64,000 nt of DNA from Planctomicrobium piriforme (GTDB lineage Bacteria > Planctomycetota > Planctomycetia > Planctomycetales > Planctomycetaceae). Under the pieces are notes generated by a model that was not told where the DNA came from, did not search any database, and worked only from the letters and a program-made list of their open reading frames with translations. Where the stretch lies: positions 38,066-102,065 of the forward strand of contig CAMATH010000009.1 in the NCBI GenBank assembly GCA_945860955.1, in the 5' to 3' direction. Position numbers and translations under genes: made by a program. Below, piece after piece: positions 27,594 through 35,490 of this stretch (position 1 is the stretch's first letter; every line of letters begins with the position of its first letter).

Positions 27594-28655
27594 ATGCCCT
27601 CAGAGACTCAACCCCTTTCGCGACGTCAGTTCGCCAGCGACAATTATTCGGGGATCTGCCCCGAGGCGTGGCGGGCGATGGAGCAGGCGAACGCCGGCCA
27701 CGCTCCCGGATATGGTGATGACGCCTGGACGGCGCGGGCCGCCGACCTGTTGCGACAGTTGTTTGAAGTCGACTGCGAGGTCTTCTTCACGTTCAACGGG
27801 ACGGCGGCCAATTCGCTGGCGCTCGCCAGCATGTGCCAATCGTATCATTCGATTCTCTGTCACGAACTGGCGCATGTCGAAACCGATGAGTGTGGCGCGC
27901 CCGAATTCTTTTCGAATGGCACCAAGGTTCTCACGGTTCCGGGGGAGTTTGGCAAAATCGAACCGGCGGCCGCCGCGCGCGCGGTGTTGAAACGAAGCGA
28001 CATTCACTTTCCCAAGCCCCGCGTTCTGAGTATCACCCAGGCGACGGAATTGGGGACCGTCTATTCGGTTGCGGAACTTCAGGAACTGTGGGAAGTCGCC
28101 CGCCGACATGATTTGCGGATTCACATGGATGGAGCCCGCTTCTCCAACGCGATCGCCTCTCTGGGAGTCGCGCCTAAGGAAATCACGTGGAAAGTGGGAG
28201 TCGATGTCCTGTGCTTCGGTGGTACGAAGAACGGCATGGCGGTGGGGGACGCGATCGTGTTCTTCAAAAAGGAACTCGCCTCGGAGTTCGCCTGGCGCTG
28301 TAAGCAGGCGGGACAGCTCGCCTCCAAGATGCGGTTTCTGGCCGCTCCGTGGGTGGGAATGCTCGCGGATGGGGGATGGTTGAAGCACGCGACGCATGCA
28401 AACCAGTGTGCGGCTCGACTGGAAGACCGGCTGTCCAAAGTCCCCCAAATCGAGTTTCTGTCGCGCCGGCAGGCGAATTCGGTCTTCGTGAAACTTCCGC
28501 TGCCCGTCATCGAAGCGCTCCGCGCCACCGGGTGGAAGTTCTACACCTTCATTGGCGCGGGCGGCGTGCGGTTGATGTGCGGTTGGGATACGACGGACGA
28601 GGATGTCGATTCGCTCGCCACCGATATTGAGCGGCTGCTGTCCATTGGGAACTGA
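27594..28655 (+). CDS. ltaE: Low-specificity L-threonine aldolase (PLP enzyme)
   Basis: The enzyme cleaves L-threonine/allo-threonine to glycine and acetaldehyde. The 353-residue fold type I PLP protein shows FASDNYSGICPEAW, GDDAWTARAADLLRQLF, FTFNGTAANSLAL (phosphate site), AHVETDECGAPEFF, the PLP aspartate-region strand RIHMDGARFSNA, and the Schiff-base lysine in LCFGGTKNGM. This belongs to the beta-eliminating lyase/threonine-aldolase family branch common in bacteria. The start is the ATG at 27594; the open frame to 27495 has no homology. The lipase gene follows after two bases. Confidence 0.88.
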   Translation: MPSETQPLSRRQFASDNYSGICPEAWRAMEQANAGHAPGYGDDAWTARAADLLRQLFEVDCEVFFTFNGTAANSLALASMCQSYHSILCHELAHVETDECGAPEFFSNGTKVLTVPGEFGKIEPAAAARAVLKRSDIHFPKPRVLSITQATELGTVYSVAELQELWEVARRHDLRIHMDGARFSNAIASLGVAPKEITWKVGVDVLCFGGTKNGMAVGDAIVFFKKELASEFAWRCKQAGQLASKMRFLAAPWVGMLADGGWLKHATHANQCAARLEDRLSKVPQIEFLSRRQANSVFVKLPLPVIEALRATGWKFYTFIGAGGVRLMCGWDTTDEDVDSLATDIERLLSIGN

Positions 28656-28657
28656 CG

Positions 28658-29800
28658 ATGTCTGACTCCCACCCCGTCACCAGCCAGCAGTTGTTGCGTC
28701 CCGCGCGCGACGTCGAGTTCTTCGCCGACTGGGATCCTCGCTCGCAACCGAACGATCCGCTGCTTTGTGCGGAACTCTGCCGGTTGGCGTACGCGCCCTT
28801 TTCTGTGATCGAATCCACATTGTCCCGCTTCGGATTTGACTCGGTCCAGTCACTGCGACCGGGGAATCATAATTCGCCGGCGCTCACGGGAGGCGACGGC
28901 TTTGTCGCGTTTCATCCCACCCTCGATCTGTCGGTCGCGACCTTTCGCGGAACCGAGGCGGGGAATCTGGAAGACGCGCTGACCGACATGCTGACGCTCC
29001 CGGTCGGCTGGTTCGCCGGCGGGATGGTGCATGCGGGGTTTGCCACCGGATACTCGGCGATGCGTCCCCGGTTGCTGGATCTTTTGAGTGGCGGACCGCG
29101 TCGCCTGTTGTTGACGGGGCACAGTCTGGGGGGAGCCCTAGCCAATCTGGCGGCGGTCGATTTCCCGCATGCCGAACTCTTGACATTCGGTGCCCCGCGT
29201 GTCGGCAATTCCGACTTTGTCAACCTGCTTCGCGGAGTGTCCATTCACCGGTTTGTGAACTGCTGCGACATCGTGCAGCGGGTGCCCCCCGAAACGTTTG
29301 GCGAGCGGGATCTCGCGGATTTGTTCAACGCGCTGCTGACCGTTGACGCGACCGGCCTTACCACCGCGGAACAAGTCGGTCTGGCGGCGGCCCGAGGAGC
29401 GGGTCGGCTGGCGGCACGGGGGATCGCCACCCTGCTGAATCGCGCTGGAATTCACGCCGACTTTCGGCATGCCGGAGATGTGATTTACATCCGACACGAT
29501 GGAAGCCTGGTGACTGGCCCGGACGACGATGCGATCCGACTCGATCAGATCATGGGGCGCGGGTTGTACCGCGGCGTGGTGCAACAGGCAATGCCGGCGC
29601 TCGATCCACAGCGTGTTTTGGAACGGCTCGCAGCGATGACTCGACTGTCGGTCGGAGGTGAGCTGACCGGCGCGCTGGCAGAACTCAACGGCTTGTTCCG
29701 GGACATCGCGCGGAGCGCCACGCTCGCGCATGTCGTGCTGCGCGACTTCGCCGACCATGCGCCGTCAACCTATATCGACGCGCTCCGGCGGGCTTACTGA
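28658..29800 (+). CDS. Lipase class 3 family protein
   Basis: A 380-residue alpha/beta hydrolase of the class 3 lipase family. Evidence: VATFRGTEAGNLEDALTDM, the nucleophile elbow LLTGHSLGGALANLAA with the catalytic serine, and ELLTFGAPRVGNSDFV. An acid follows near CCDIVQRVP and a histidine in DVIYIRHDG. There is no signal peptide, so it is predicted cytoplasmic or non-classically exported. The C-terminal 100 residues are an extra helical segment. The ATG is two bases after the threonine aldolase stop, indicating co-transcription without an obvious metabolic link. The 3' end overlaps the convergent lipoprotein gene by seven bases. Confidence 0.87.
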   Translation: MSDSHPVTSQQLLRPARDVEFFADWDPRSQPNDPLLCAELCRLAYAPFSVIESTLSRFGFDSVQSLRPGNHNSPALTGGDGFVAFHPTLDLSVATFRGTEAGNLEDALTDMLTLPVGWFAGGMVHAGFATGYSAMRPRLLDLLSGGPRRLLLTGHSLGGALANLAAVDFPHAELLTFGAPRVGNSDFVNLLRGVSIHRFVNCCDIVQRVPPETFGERDLADLFNALLTVDATGLTTAEQVGLAAARGAGRLAARGIATLLNRAGIHADFRHAGDVIYIRHDGSLVTGPDDDAIRLDQIMGRGLYRGVVQQAMPALDPQRVLERLAAMTRLSVGGELTGALAELNGLFRDIARSATLAHVVLRDFADHAPSTYIDALRRAY

Positions 29801-30723
29801 GAGAACGCCTCATCCTGGTCGATGAGCAGCTTCAGGCGGTTCGGCTCGGCACGGTAGCGGGGCCGGCCGAAACGGTCGGTGTTCCGCGGGTCGATGCGGC
29901 CGTGGACTTCGATCGCGTCCCCCTCGACGAGATGTTCAAGAGCCTCGTCATGGGCCAGTGGCAGTGTCCCGCCGTATTCGTCAGTGCCATCGGGATCGTA
30001 GGTGAGCTGCCACTCTCCCGATTGACGGTCTTGCGAGAGGACGCCGCTGAGTTTGCGGTAATCGGACCGCTTGCTGTAGGGGGACTTTCGGCCACGGCGG
30101 GAGGATTCCGCGACTCCGGAGGCGCGTTTGATCGGGCTGCGCGGGGAGACGAAGTCATCGGATCCAATGGTGTCAACCGCTTCCTCGCTTTCATCGGTGA
30201 AGCTGGGACTGGATCGGCGCGTTGCGCCTGTCCCGCTGGAACCGGTTCCCCCCGAGTCACGACCGCTCCCTTTAATCTCGTCGGCATCCTCGTCGAGAAC
30301 CGCACCGCCGACGCTGTCGGGAATCGAGCGCGGCTCGACTGGTTTTGGGACCGGCTGCTCGGTGGAGTGAATGGGTGTTGTGCGAACCGAGGTGGGTTGC
30401 GCGGTCACGCCGGTGCGATTCTGGGGAACGGATGAGATCGGTCCGTTGGGAGCATAGGTTCGCCCCTGGGGGTCGTACGTGCCGACAGGACCGTTTTGGC
30501 CCGGCGGGATGTAACCTCGGGGAGGAGGGGCCTGGCCATAAACCCGCGGTTGTTGGATATACGTTCCCTGTGGGGGAGGACAGGAACCTTGTGGAGGTGC
30601 GAAACTGCCCGGAGGAGGACTGGGGTAAGGTCCGGTTCCGGCGTATCCATAGGGGTAATACGACTGACAGCCAGTCAGTGTGGCGGCGGCCAGAGCGGTC
30701 AGGCAAAGAAATCGGGCCTGCAT
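29794..30723 (-). CDS. Proline-rich lipoprotein with C-terminal OB/beta-type domain
   Basis: A 309-residue protein beginning MQARFLCLTALAAATLTGC, a clear signal peptide with lipobox LTGC. A Pro/Gly/Tyr/Gln-rich low-complexity stretch (about 20-110) and a Ser/Thr/Arg/Asp linker follow. The last 90 residues form a compact beta-rich domain (YRKLSGVLSQDRQSGEWQLTYDP, EGDAIEVHGRID) resembling a small OB-like barrel. The combination suggests an outer-membrane-attached protein with a flexible stalk. No function is known. It overlaps the lipase stop by seven bases in convergent orientation. Confidence 0.78.
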   Translation of the reverse strand: MQARFLCLTALAAATLTGCQSYYPYGYAGTGPYPSPPPGSFAPPQGSCPPPQGTYIQQPRVYGQAPPPRGYIPPGQNGPVGTYDPQGRTYAPNGPISSVPQNRTGVTAQPTSVRTTPIHSTEQPVPKPVEPRSIPDSVGGAVLDEDADEIKGSGRDSGGTGSSGTGATRRSSPSFTDESEEAVDTIGSDDFVSPRSPIKRASGVAESSRRGRKSPYSKRSDYRKLSGVLSQDRQSGEWQLTYDPDGTDEYGGTLPLAHDEALEHLVEGDAIEVHGRIDPRNTDRFGRPRYRAEPNRLKLLIDQDEAFSQ

Positions 30724-30881
30724 GGACGAATCCTCGGACTGCGCGACCACGCGGTTCCACCGCGCTGCGGGAAGTCGCACACGGCCGGGAATCTTAAGAA
30801 TTCCTCAATTTTTGTCCATTGCAGTTTTTGCACTGAAACTTGAGAGAATCTCAGGGACTCCATCACCGCCGCAGCCAGGAT

Positions 30882-31286
30882 TCAATCGAGCAGGTCGTGT
30901 AATCTTGTGACAAAAACTCTCTGGTCGGGATGCAGCAGGGTTTCTGCCTCTGCGAGCAAAACAAACTCGGCACGGTCGACTTCCCACGAGGCGCAAGTCG
31001 GGGCAGCCTCTGTTGGTGCCGGGCCTGCGAAACAGACGATCCGTTTGCCGGATTTTTTGTAGGTGGTATCCCCCAGCGGCACCAGATCCCCCGCGATCAC
31101 GCCGGTTTCTTCGCGGGTCTCGCGCCGGGCAGCGTCGATATCGACTTCACCTGGGTCGGGAACTCCTTTGGGAATACTCCACGGTTTTCCCCGGTTGTAG
31201 ATTCCGGACGGGTGGACCAGCAGCACTTCCAGTCCAGACTCTCCGTGTCGGTACAACAACGTTCCGCTGGAGAACTTCCGTGCCAC
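30882..31286 (-). CDS. Nudix hydrolase
   Basis: A 134-residue Nudix protein. The Nudix box is complete: G-VPDPG-E, then AARRETREETG. Flanking strands are LLYRHGESGLEVLLVHPSG and KPWSIPKG. It resembles the MutT/diadenosine-polyphosphate class, hydrolysing a nucleoside diphosphate linked to some other moiety; the substrate is not predictable. The start is a GTG at 31286 with an excellent AGGGAGGT five bases upstream. Longer in-frame starts to 31418 lack homology. Confidence 0.88.
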   Translation of the reverse strand: MARKFSSGTLLYRHGESGLEVLLVHPSGIYNRGKPWSIPKGVPDPGEVDIDAARRETREETGVIAGDLVPLGDTTYKKSGKRIVCFAGPAPTEAAPTCASWEVDRAEFVLLAEAETLLHPDQRVFVTRLHDLLD

Positions 31287-31291
31287 ATCTG

Positions 31292-31299
31292 ACCTCCCT
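31292..31299 (-). promoter_or_regulatory. Ribosome-binding site fixing the GTG start of the Nudix gene
   Basis: On the minus strand AGGGAGGT lies five bases before GTG 31286. No ATG in the same frame has a comparable site. An out-of-frame ATG overlaps the GTG (31288) and is not used. Confidence 0.7.
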
Positions 31300-31506
31300 G
31301 GAAAAATGGACTGCCGATTTTTACCAAGGCGAGCGGAGCGGCGTAAGCCCTCTGTCGTTACAGGCCACACTCCCATGTCAACTCGTGGCAGTTCCGGTCT
31401 TCCCCAAATTGCCGGCAACTGCTAGCTTACGGCGATTGTTGGCCGAGGGTGTCCGGTGCTTGTTGTGACCTCGGAATGAGTGAGGATCGGCGGGAAAGGA
31501 AGCCCC

Positions 31507-34392
31507 ATGAAGACTGGCGTTCTGAAACTGACGGCACTTTCGGTTGTGCTGGGCATTGGCGTGCTTGTTGTCATGCAGGCCCAACGCACTCTGGATGACA
31601 AAAAGTCCACAGCGGAAGACGAGCAGGACGGCGAAGGGCAATTGGGCGCGGACGCCGACGAAACCCCAAGCGGGCTGGTCGGTGACCCCGACGGGGAACA
31701 GGACGACCCTATACAGCAGGCCGCTGGCGAATCGGGCGATGATGAGGACGATGTCGTCCCCGCAGCCCGAAAACTGAGCCGGGCGAATCGGCCCCAACCA
31801 CGTCGCCCCACGGCCACTCCGCAGCGGCGACCAAGCCGCAATCCGATCGAAGACGAAGAACTCGATTCCGAGCAGGACGACGACCAGGCGACTAAGGCGT
31901 CGGTTTCCGATTCGGACGACGAACCACGATCCCCGGCAAGTCGTGCTACGGCTGACCGGACCGAAGACAAGCCGAGTTCGCGAACAATTCGCTTGAAGTC
32001 GCTTCCCCTGGACTCTGATGAAGAGTTCCAGGACGACACGGAATCGGCAAGTGACGAGTCCGTCGAATCTGCGCCGCGAAAAACTGTGGTGACTCCCTCC
32101 AGGCGCACGGGGGGCTTGAGTGTTCCCGATGACGAAGGCGAATCGTTGTTGCCGGAAGATCGAAAGGCACAACCGGCCTCGAAGTCCTCCAAGTCGTCCA
32201 CGGCGCGTGACTCGCATAAGAGTGTCATTCCTGCCAGTGGCGAAGACGACGTGGTGGAATCAACCGGTGAGTCGGACGAGTCCAGCCTCGGTTCGAATCT
32301 CGCCGACTCGGACGAGGGGTTCAAGCCTCGGGAAAAGTCGGTCACCGAGTCGCCCCGCTCCAAAACGCCCCCGGCACGCAGTCGGTTTACCGACGATGAG
32401 GAGGACGGCGAGACCGAGCCAGCGGAGTCCTCGAAGAGCGAATCGTCCGCAGCAAAGGGCGGGCGCGCGGGGATTCTGAGTGAAGACGACGAATCTTCCG
32501 ACGAGGCTGCTGACGCTGGGGAAACATCAAAACCTGCGAAACAGGGTGAGCCGTCGAAGTTGGTGGATGACGAAAGCGACGAAGCACCGCTAGCTGGCAG
32601 CAAAGCGTCGAAGAGCTCCGCTGCGAAGAACCGGTTTGCCGAGGATGATGAACTGGTGGGAGGCGCTGACGATTCGGATCCAGACGCCGTCGAGACAGAA
32701 GCCCCCTCCGAGCGGACGGAAACGATCGCGAAAAACCCCGGTCAGGGTGGACGATCGGCGACGGGTGCCGACGATGACGACGAGAGCCTGATCGAGCGTC
32801 AGAAGGCTGAAACGCCTCCTGCGAAGAAGCCCGCCAAAGCGCCGGCGACACCTGCCGACGACGAGACCGACGACGACCCGCTGTCCATCCGCGGACCGGC
32901 GAAACGCACGAAGATGACCGATGCGGACGACCGGGAAGCGGTTCCCGGTCGACTGCCGGCGGGGGCCGGTGGCGCGGCGTCAATCGATGATGGCGGAGAA
33001 CCCCCGGCTCCACGCAAAGCGCGACCGAAATTGACCATCGAGAAGAAAGCCCCCGACACCGCGGTGATCGGTCGGCCGATGGTCTATGAGATCGTGGTCC
33101 GAAACACCGGCCTGGCCGCCGCACGGGGAGTGACCGTTGAGGATGTCGTTCCCACCGGAGTGCGGATCGACGGCTCCAAACCCCAGGGACAACTGGACGG
33201 TCGCCGGCTGAGCTGGCGGCTGGGAACGATGGATCCGGGGGCCACCCAAACTATCGCAGTGCGCGTGACGCCCCAAAGCGAGGGAACGGTCGGTGGGGTG
33301 GCGACGGTCCACTTTGAAAGCGAAAAAGAGGGGGCTTCGAAAAACGGTCCCCGATTGCAGGTCAGCGTCGACGCGCCCAAGCGGGCGACGGTCGGCCAAT
33401 CGGTCAACGTCACTTTCAAGATTCGCAACGTCGGCCCGACCGACGCCCAGGGAGTGTTGATTCACGATGTTCTCCCGGCGGCCCTCCGGCATCCTCAGGG
33501 GGATGACCTCGAATACGAGATCGGTGACATTCCCGCCGGCGGTATGCGGGAGGTGCAGTTGCAACTGATCGCGGCGCAGGCCGGGTCGGCGACCAACCGG
33601 GCAGTCATCACCGCCGACGGTGCCGTCAGTGAAGAGACTGTCGTGCAGCTCGACGTGATCGGGCCGGCGTTGTCGATCACCCGCACCGGTCCCAAAAAAC
33701 TCAATCCGAATAAGAAGGGGCGGTTCACCAATACGGTGAGCAATCCCACCGCGACCGCGCTGACCAACGTCACGGTTGTCGAGACCATTCCCGCCGGCAT
33801 GGAGTTTCTCGACGCCACCGACAATGGCCAGTACGACCCGACCCGGCGGACGGTGACCTGGTTTGTCGGTTCGCTGGAGCCCAAAGAGTCCCGATCCGTC
33901 AGCATCTCGTTGAACACCACAGGGCGCGGATCGCAGGTGAGTGTGGTGCGGGCGTCGGATCCCAGCGGGGCCAGTGGCGAAGCGGTGGGAACCGCGAGCG
34001 TGGTGGGAACCCCCGCGTTGTCGGTGGAAGTCCCCGACCTCCCGGGGTCACTCGACGCCGGCCAGGAGGCTCCGGTGAGTGTGCGGATCTATAACCGGGG
34101 GACGGATGCCGCCTCGAACACAAGGATCACCCTTTCGGTTCCTTCGACGATGGAACTCGCGTCGATTGACGGGCCGGCGAAGTATCAGCGAAGCAACACG
34201 GGCGGAGCCCGGGGGCGGACGGAAATTCGTTTCGACCCGATTCGCTCGATCGACGTGAAGAAGTTCGCCGAGATCAAGCTGGTGTTGAAAGGACGGGTCG
34301 CCGGTGCCGGCCGATTGCGCGTGCAGGTGGCGTGTGACCAGATTCCGGAGCCGATTCAGCGTGAGGATGATGTGGCGGTGGTCGCAGAGTAA
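31507..34392 (+). CDS. Large acidic DUF11-repeat surface protein
   Basis: A 961-residue protein with an N-terminal signal anchor (MKTGVLKLTALSVVLGIGVLVVM). About 470 residues of Asp/Glu/Ser/Lys-rich low-complexity sequence follow. The C-terminal half has at least three immunoglobulin-like DUF11 repeats: each has a KxxPxxAxxGxPVxYxIxVxNxG-type entry (as in RPMVYEIVVRNTGLAAARGV), a VPxGxR turn, and a closing WxxGxMxPGxxxxIxV pattern. A ribosome-binding site (GGAAAGGAAG) precedes the ATG at 31507. DUF11 proteins are usually cell-surface adhesins or wall structural proteins. The very acidic stalk is unusual; it may bind cations or bridge the envelope. Confidence 0.85.
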   Translation: MKTGVLKLTALSVVLGIGVLVVMQAQRTLDDKKSTAEDEQDGEGQLGADADETPSGLVGDPDGEQDDPIQQAAGESGDDEDDVVPAARKLSRANRPQPRRPTATPQRRPSRNPIEDEELDSEQDDDQATKASVSDSDDEPRSPASRATADRTEDKPSSRTIRLKSLPLDSDEEFQDDTESASDESVESAPRKTVVTPSRRTGGLSVPDDEGESLLPEDRKAQPASKSSKSSTARDSHKSVIPASGEDDVVESTGESDESSLGSNLADSDEGFKPREKSVTESPRSKTPPARSRFTDDEEDGETEPAESSKSESSAAKGGRAGILSEDDESSDEAADAGETSKPAKQGEPSKLVDDESDEAPLAGSKASKSSAAKNRFAEDDELVGGADDSDPDAVETEAPSERTETIAKNPGQGGRSATGADDDDESLIERQKAETPPAKKPAKAPATPADDETDDDPLSIRGPAKRTKMTDADDREAVPGRLPAGAGGAASIDDGGEPPAPRKARPKLTIEKKAPDTAVIGRPMVYEIVVRNTGLAAARGVTVEDVVPTGVRIDGSKPQGQLDGRRLSWRLGTMDPGATQTIAVRVTPQSEGTVGGVATVHFESEKEGASKNGPRLQVSVDAPKRATVGQSVNVTFKIRNVGPTDAQGVLIHDVLPAALRHPQGDDLEYEIGDIPAGGMREVQLQLIAAQAGSATNRAVITADGAVSEETVVQLDVIGPALSITRTGPKKLNPNKKGRFTNTVSNPTATALTNVTVVETIPAGMEFLDATDNGQYDPTRRTVTWFVGSLEPKESRSVSISLNTTGRGSQVSVVRASDPSGASGEAVGTASVVGTPALSVEVPDLPGSLDAGQEAPVSVRIYNRGTDAASNTRITLSVPSTMELASIDGPAKYQRSNTGGARGRTEIRFDPIRSIDVKKFAEIKLVLKGRVAGAGRLRVQVACDQIPEPIQREDDVAVVAE

Positions 34393-34892
34393 GAACGCGG
34401 CTCTCTTTGCACGGCGAGCAAGGTAGAGCGCGCCGTGCCCCGGCTACCCGACTCCCGGCAGTTATACTCCGCACGGCGTAAAATCAGACAATTTGCGTTC
34501 CATGCACAGGGGGCCGTCTGTCTTGCCCAAGACCCAATTCACCCGCCACTCCGACTCCGGTTCAGAATGTGGTTGTGCGGCTCTGAGAGTGCGTACGACC
34601 TACGGGAAGAATTTGACAGGATGAAGAGGATGAAAGGGATGAACAGGATGGAGTTGCTCGCCATTCCTGCTCTCGAAATAAGTGGCTGAAATCGAAAGAC
34701 TCCCAACCCACACGATCGAAGGTCGCTTCAGCAATCCTGTCCATCCTCTTCATCCCTTTCATCCTGTCTAAAAATTGAACGCCCCGCTTGCAGGCTATGC
34801 TTTGCGCGGTCCGCGTTGAAACAGCTTGTGTCTTGGCGATTCGCCGATTGTCGATGGACTGTTCCACGATCAAGCGTCAGTGGAATCATGCG
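34393..34892. other. 500-base intergenic region with a repeat element
   Basis: No gene is supported. It holds the opposed purine-rich repeats at 34615-34769. A weak hairpin just after the DUF11 stop (GCACGGCG at 34409, CGCCGTGC at 34431) may end that transcript. The rest has no recognisable signal. Confidence 0.5.
34615..34769. repeat. Opposed GGATGAA-type repeats (inverted pair)
   Basis: 34615-34652 reads GACAGGATGAAGAGGATGAA then AGGGATGAACAGGATGGA. 34733-34769 carries the reverse-complement type (TCCTGTCCATCCTCTTCATC then CCTTTCATCCTGTCT). Each is built of GGATGAA-like 8-9 base units. The two face each other across 80 bases and could form an imperfect cruciform or a long RNA stem. Similar GGATGAAAGGGATGAA intergenic elements are, to my recollection, widespread in planctomycetes. 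Confidence 0.65.
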
Positions 34893-35231
34893 TCAGTCGC
34901 CTCGCGCCGTGCCACTTCGTACGCAGAAGTCACACCAAGCCTGTTCGTCCATTCTTCCCGAGGGATTGAAGCGAAACTGCATCACTCGTGAAGTTCCCAG
35001 CGAGCGAACCACCGGTTCTTTGAGTGGTTTGAGTCCAGCGGCCACCAGATCCGAGATCAAACGGCGCGGCGTGGAAGGGGTCGCCCCAATCAGCAGATCG
35101 ACGTCGCGAGTGTTCCGCAGGTGATTCCACATGGCGACCGCCAAGCCGCCCATCACCGCTGAATCGACCTTCAATTCGGCCAGAAGCGACAGAATCTGCC
35201 GCAATGTCGCAAGGACCAGCTCACCCGCCAT
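34893..35231 (-). CDS. Truncated nucleotidyltransferase-fold protein
   Basis: A 112-residue product with the start of a nucleotidyltransferase domain: GGLAVAMWNHLRNTRDVDLLIG contains the G-G and the D-x-D metal ligands, and LVAAGLKPL follows. After MQFRFNPSGRMD homology stops and the frame ends within 20 codons. In another frame the DNA reads TSAYEVARREATDA, which resembles the expected continuation, so a frameshift near 34940-34960 is likely and a stop soon follows there too. The start ATG 35231 has GGAGG 8 bases upstream and overlaps the preceding stop by 11 bases. It is probably a decaying antitoxin-like or housekeeping NTase. Confidence 0.6.
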   Translation of the reverse strand: MAGELVLATLRQILSLLAELKVDSAVMGGLAVAMWNHLRNTRDVDLLIGATPSTPRRLISDLVAAGLKPLKEPVVRSLGTSRVMQFRFNPSGRMDEQAWCDFCVRSGTARGD

Positions 35232-35490
35232 CGGTGAGGCCTCCGTCATCGTCGACGCGGTGGCACACACCGCCGCCGTCTCCCAGGTTGATCAACATCC
35301 GCTCCAGTGTCTTCTCGTGTTCACGATTGGCGTAGTCCCACGCCGCCTTGTACTGCCGCCAGACTTCCTCTTCAGAGGCGCATCGTGAGCGGAGGGCGGC
35401 GATGTAGAGCTGGTCGGTCGATTCCATCAGGTCCAGCCACGCCTCGACCCGCTGCCGTACGACCTCAGCGGTAAATACTGGTGGGTTCAT
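35221..35490 (-). CDS. Small protein paired with the nucleotidyltransferase
   Basis: An 89-residue, mostly helical protein (EVVRQRVEAWLDLMESTDQLY, then SEEEVWRQYKAAWDYANREHEKTLERML). The last 20 residues are Gly/Asp-rich and look like read-through beyond the helical core. The ATG overlaps the stop of the thioredoxin-fusion gene (ATGA at 35487-35490), and its own stop overlaps the next gene, so the three are one transcriptional unit. Small helical proteins next to minimal nucleotidyltransferases are reminiscent of HEPN/MNT-like pairs, but no HEPN motif (RxxxxH) is visible. Confidence 0.62.
   Translation of the reverse strand: MNPPVFTAEVVRQRVEAWLDLMESTDQLYIAALRSRCASEEEVWRQYKAAWDYANREHEKTLERMLINLGDGGGVCHRVDDDGGLTDGG

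Noticed and set aside
31422..32603. Minus-strand serine-rich open frame of 393 codons
   Set aside because: Complementary to the acidic Asp/Glu/Ser stalk of the DUF11 protein; its Ser-rich composition is a codon mirror of that low-complexity DNA.
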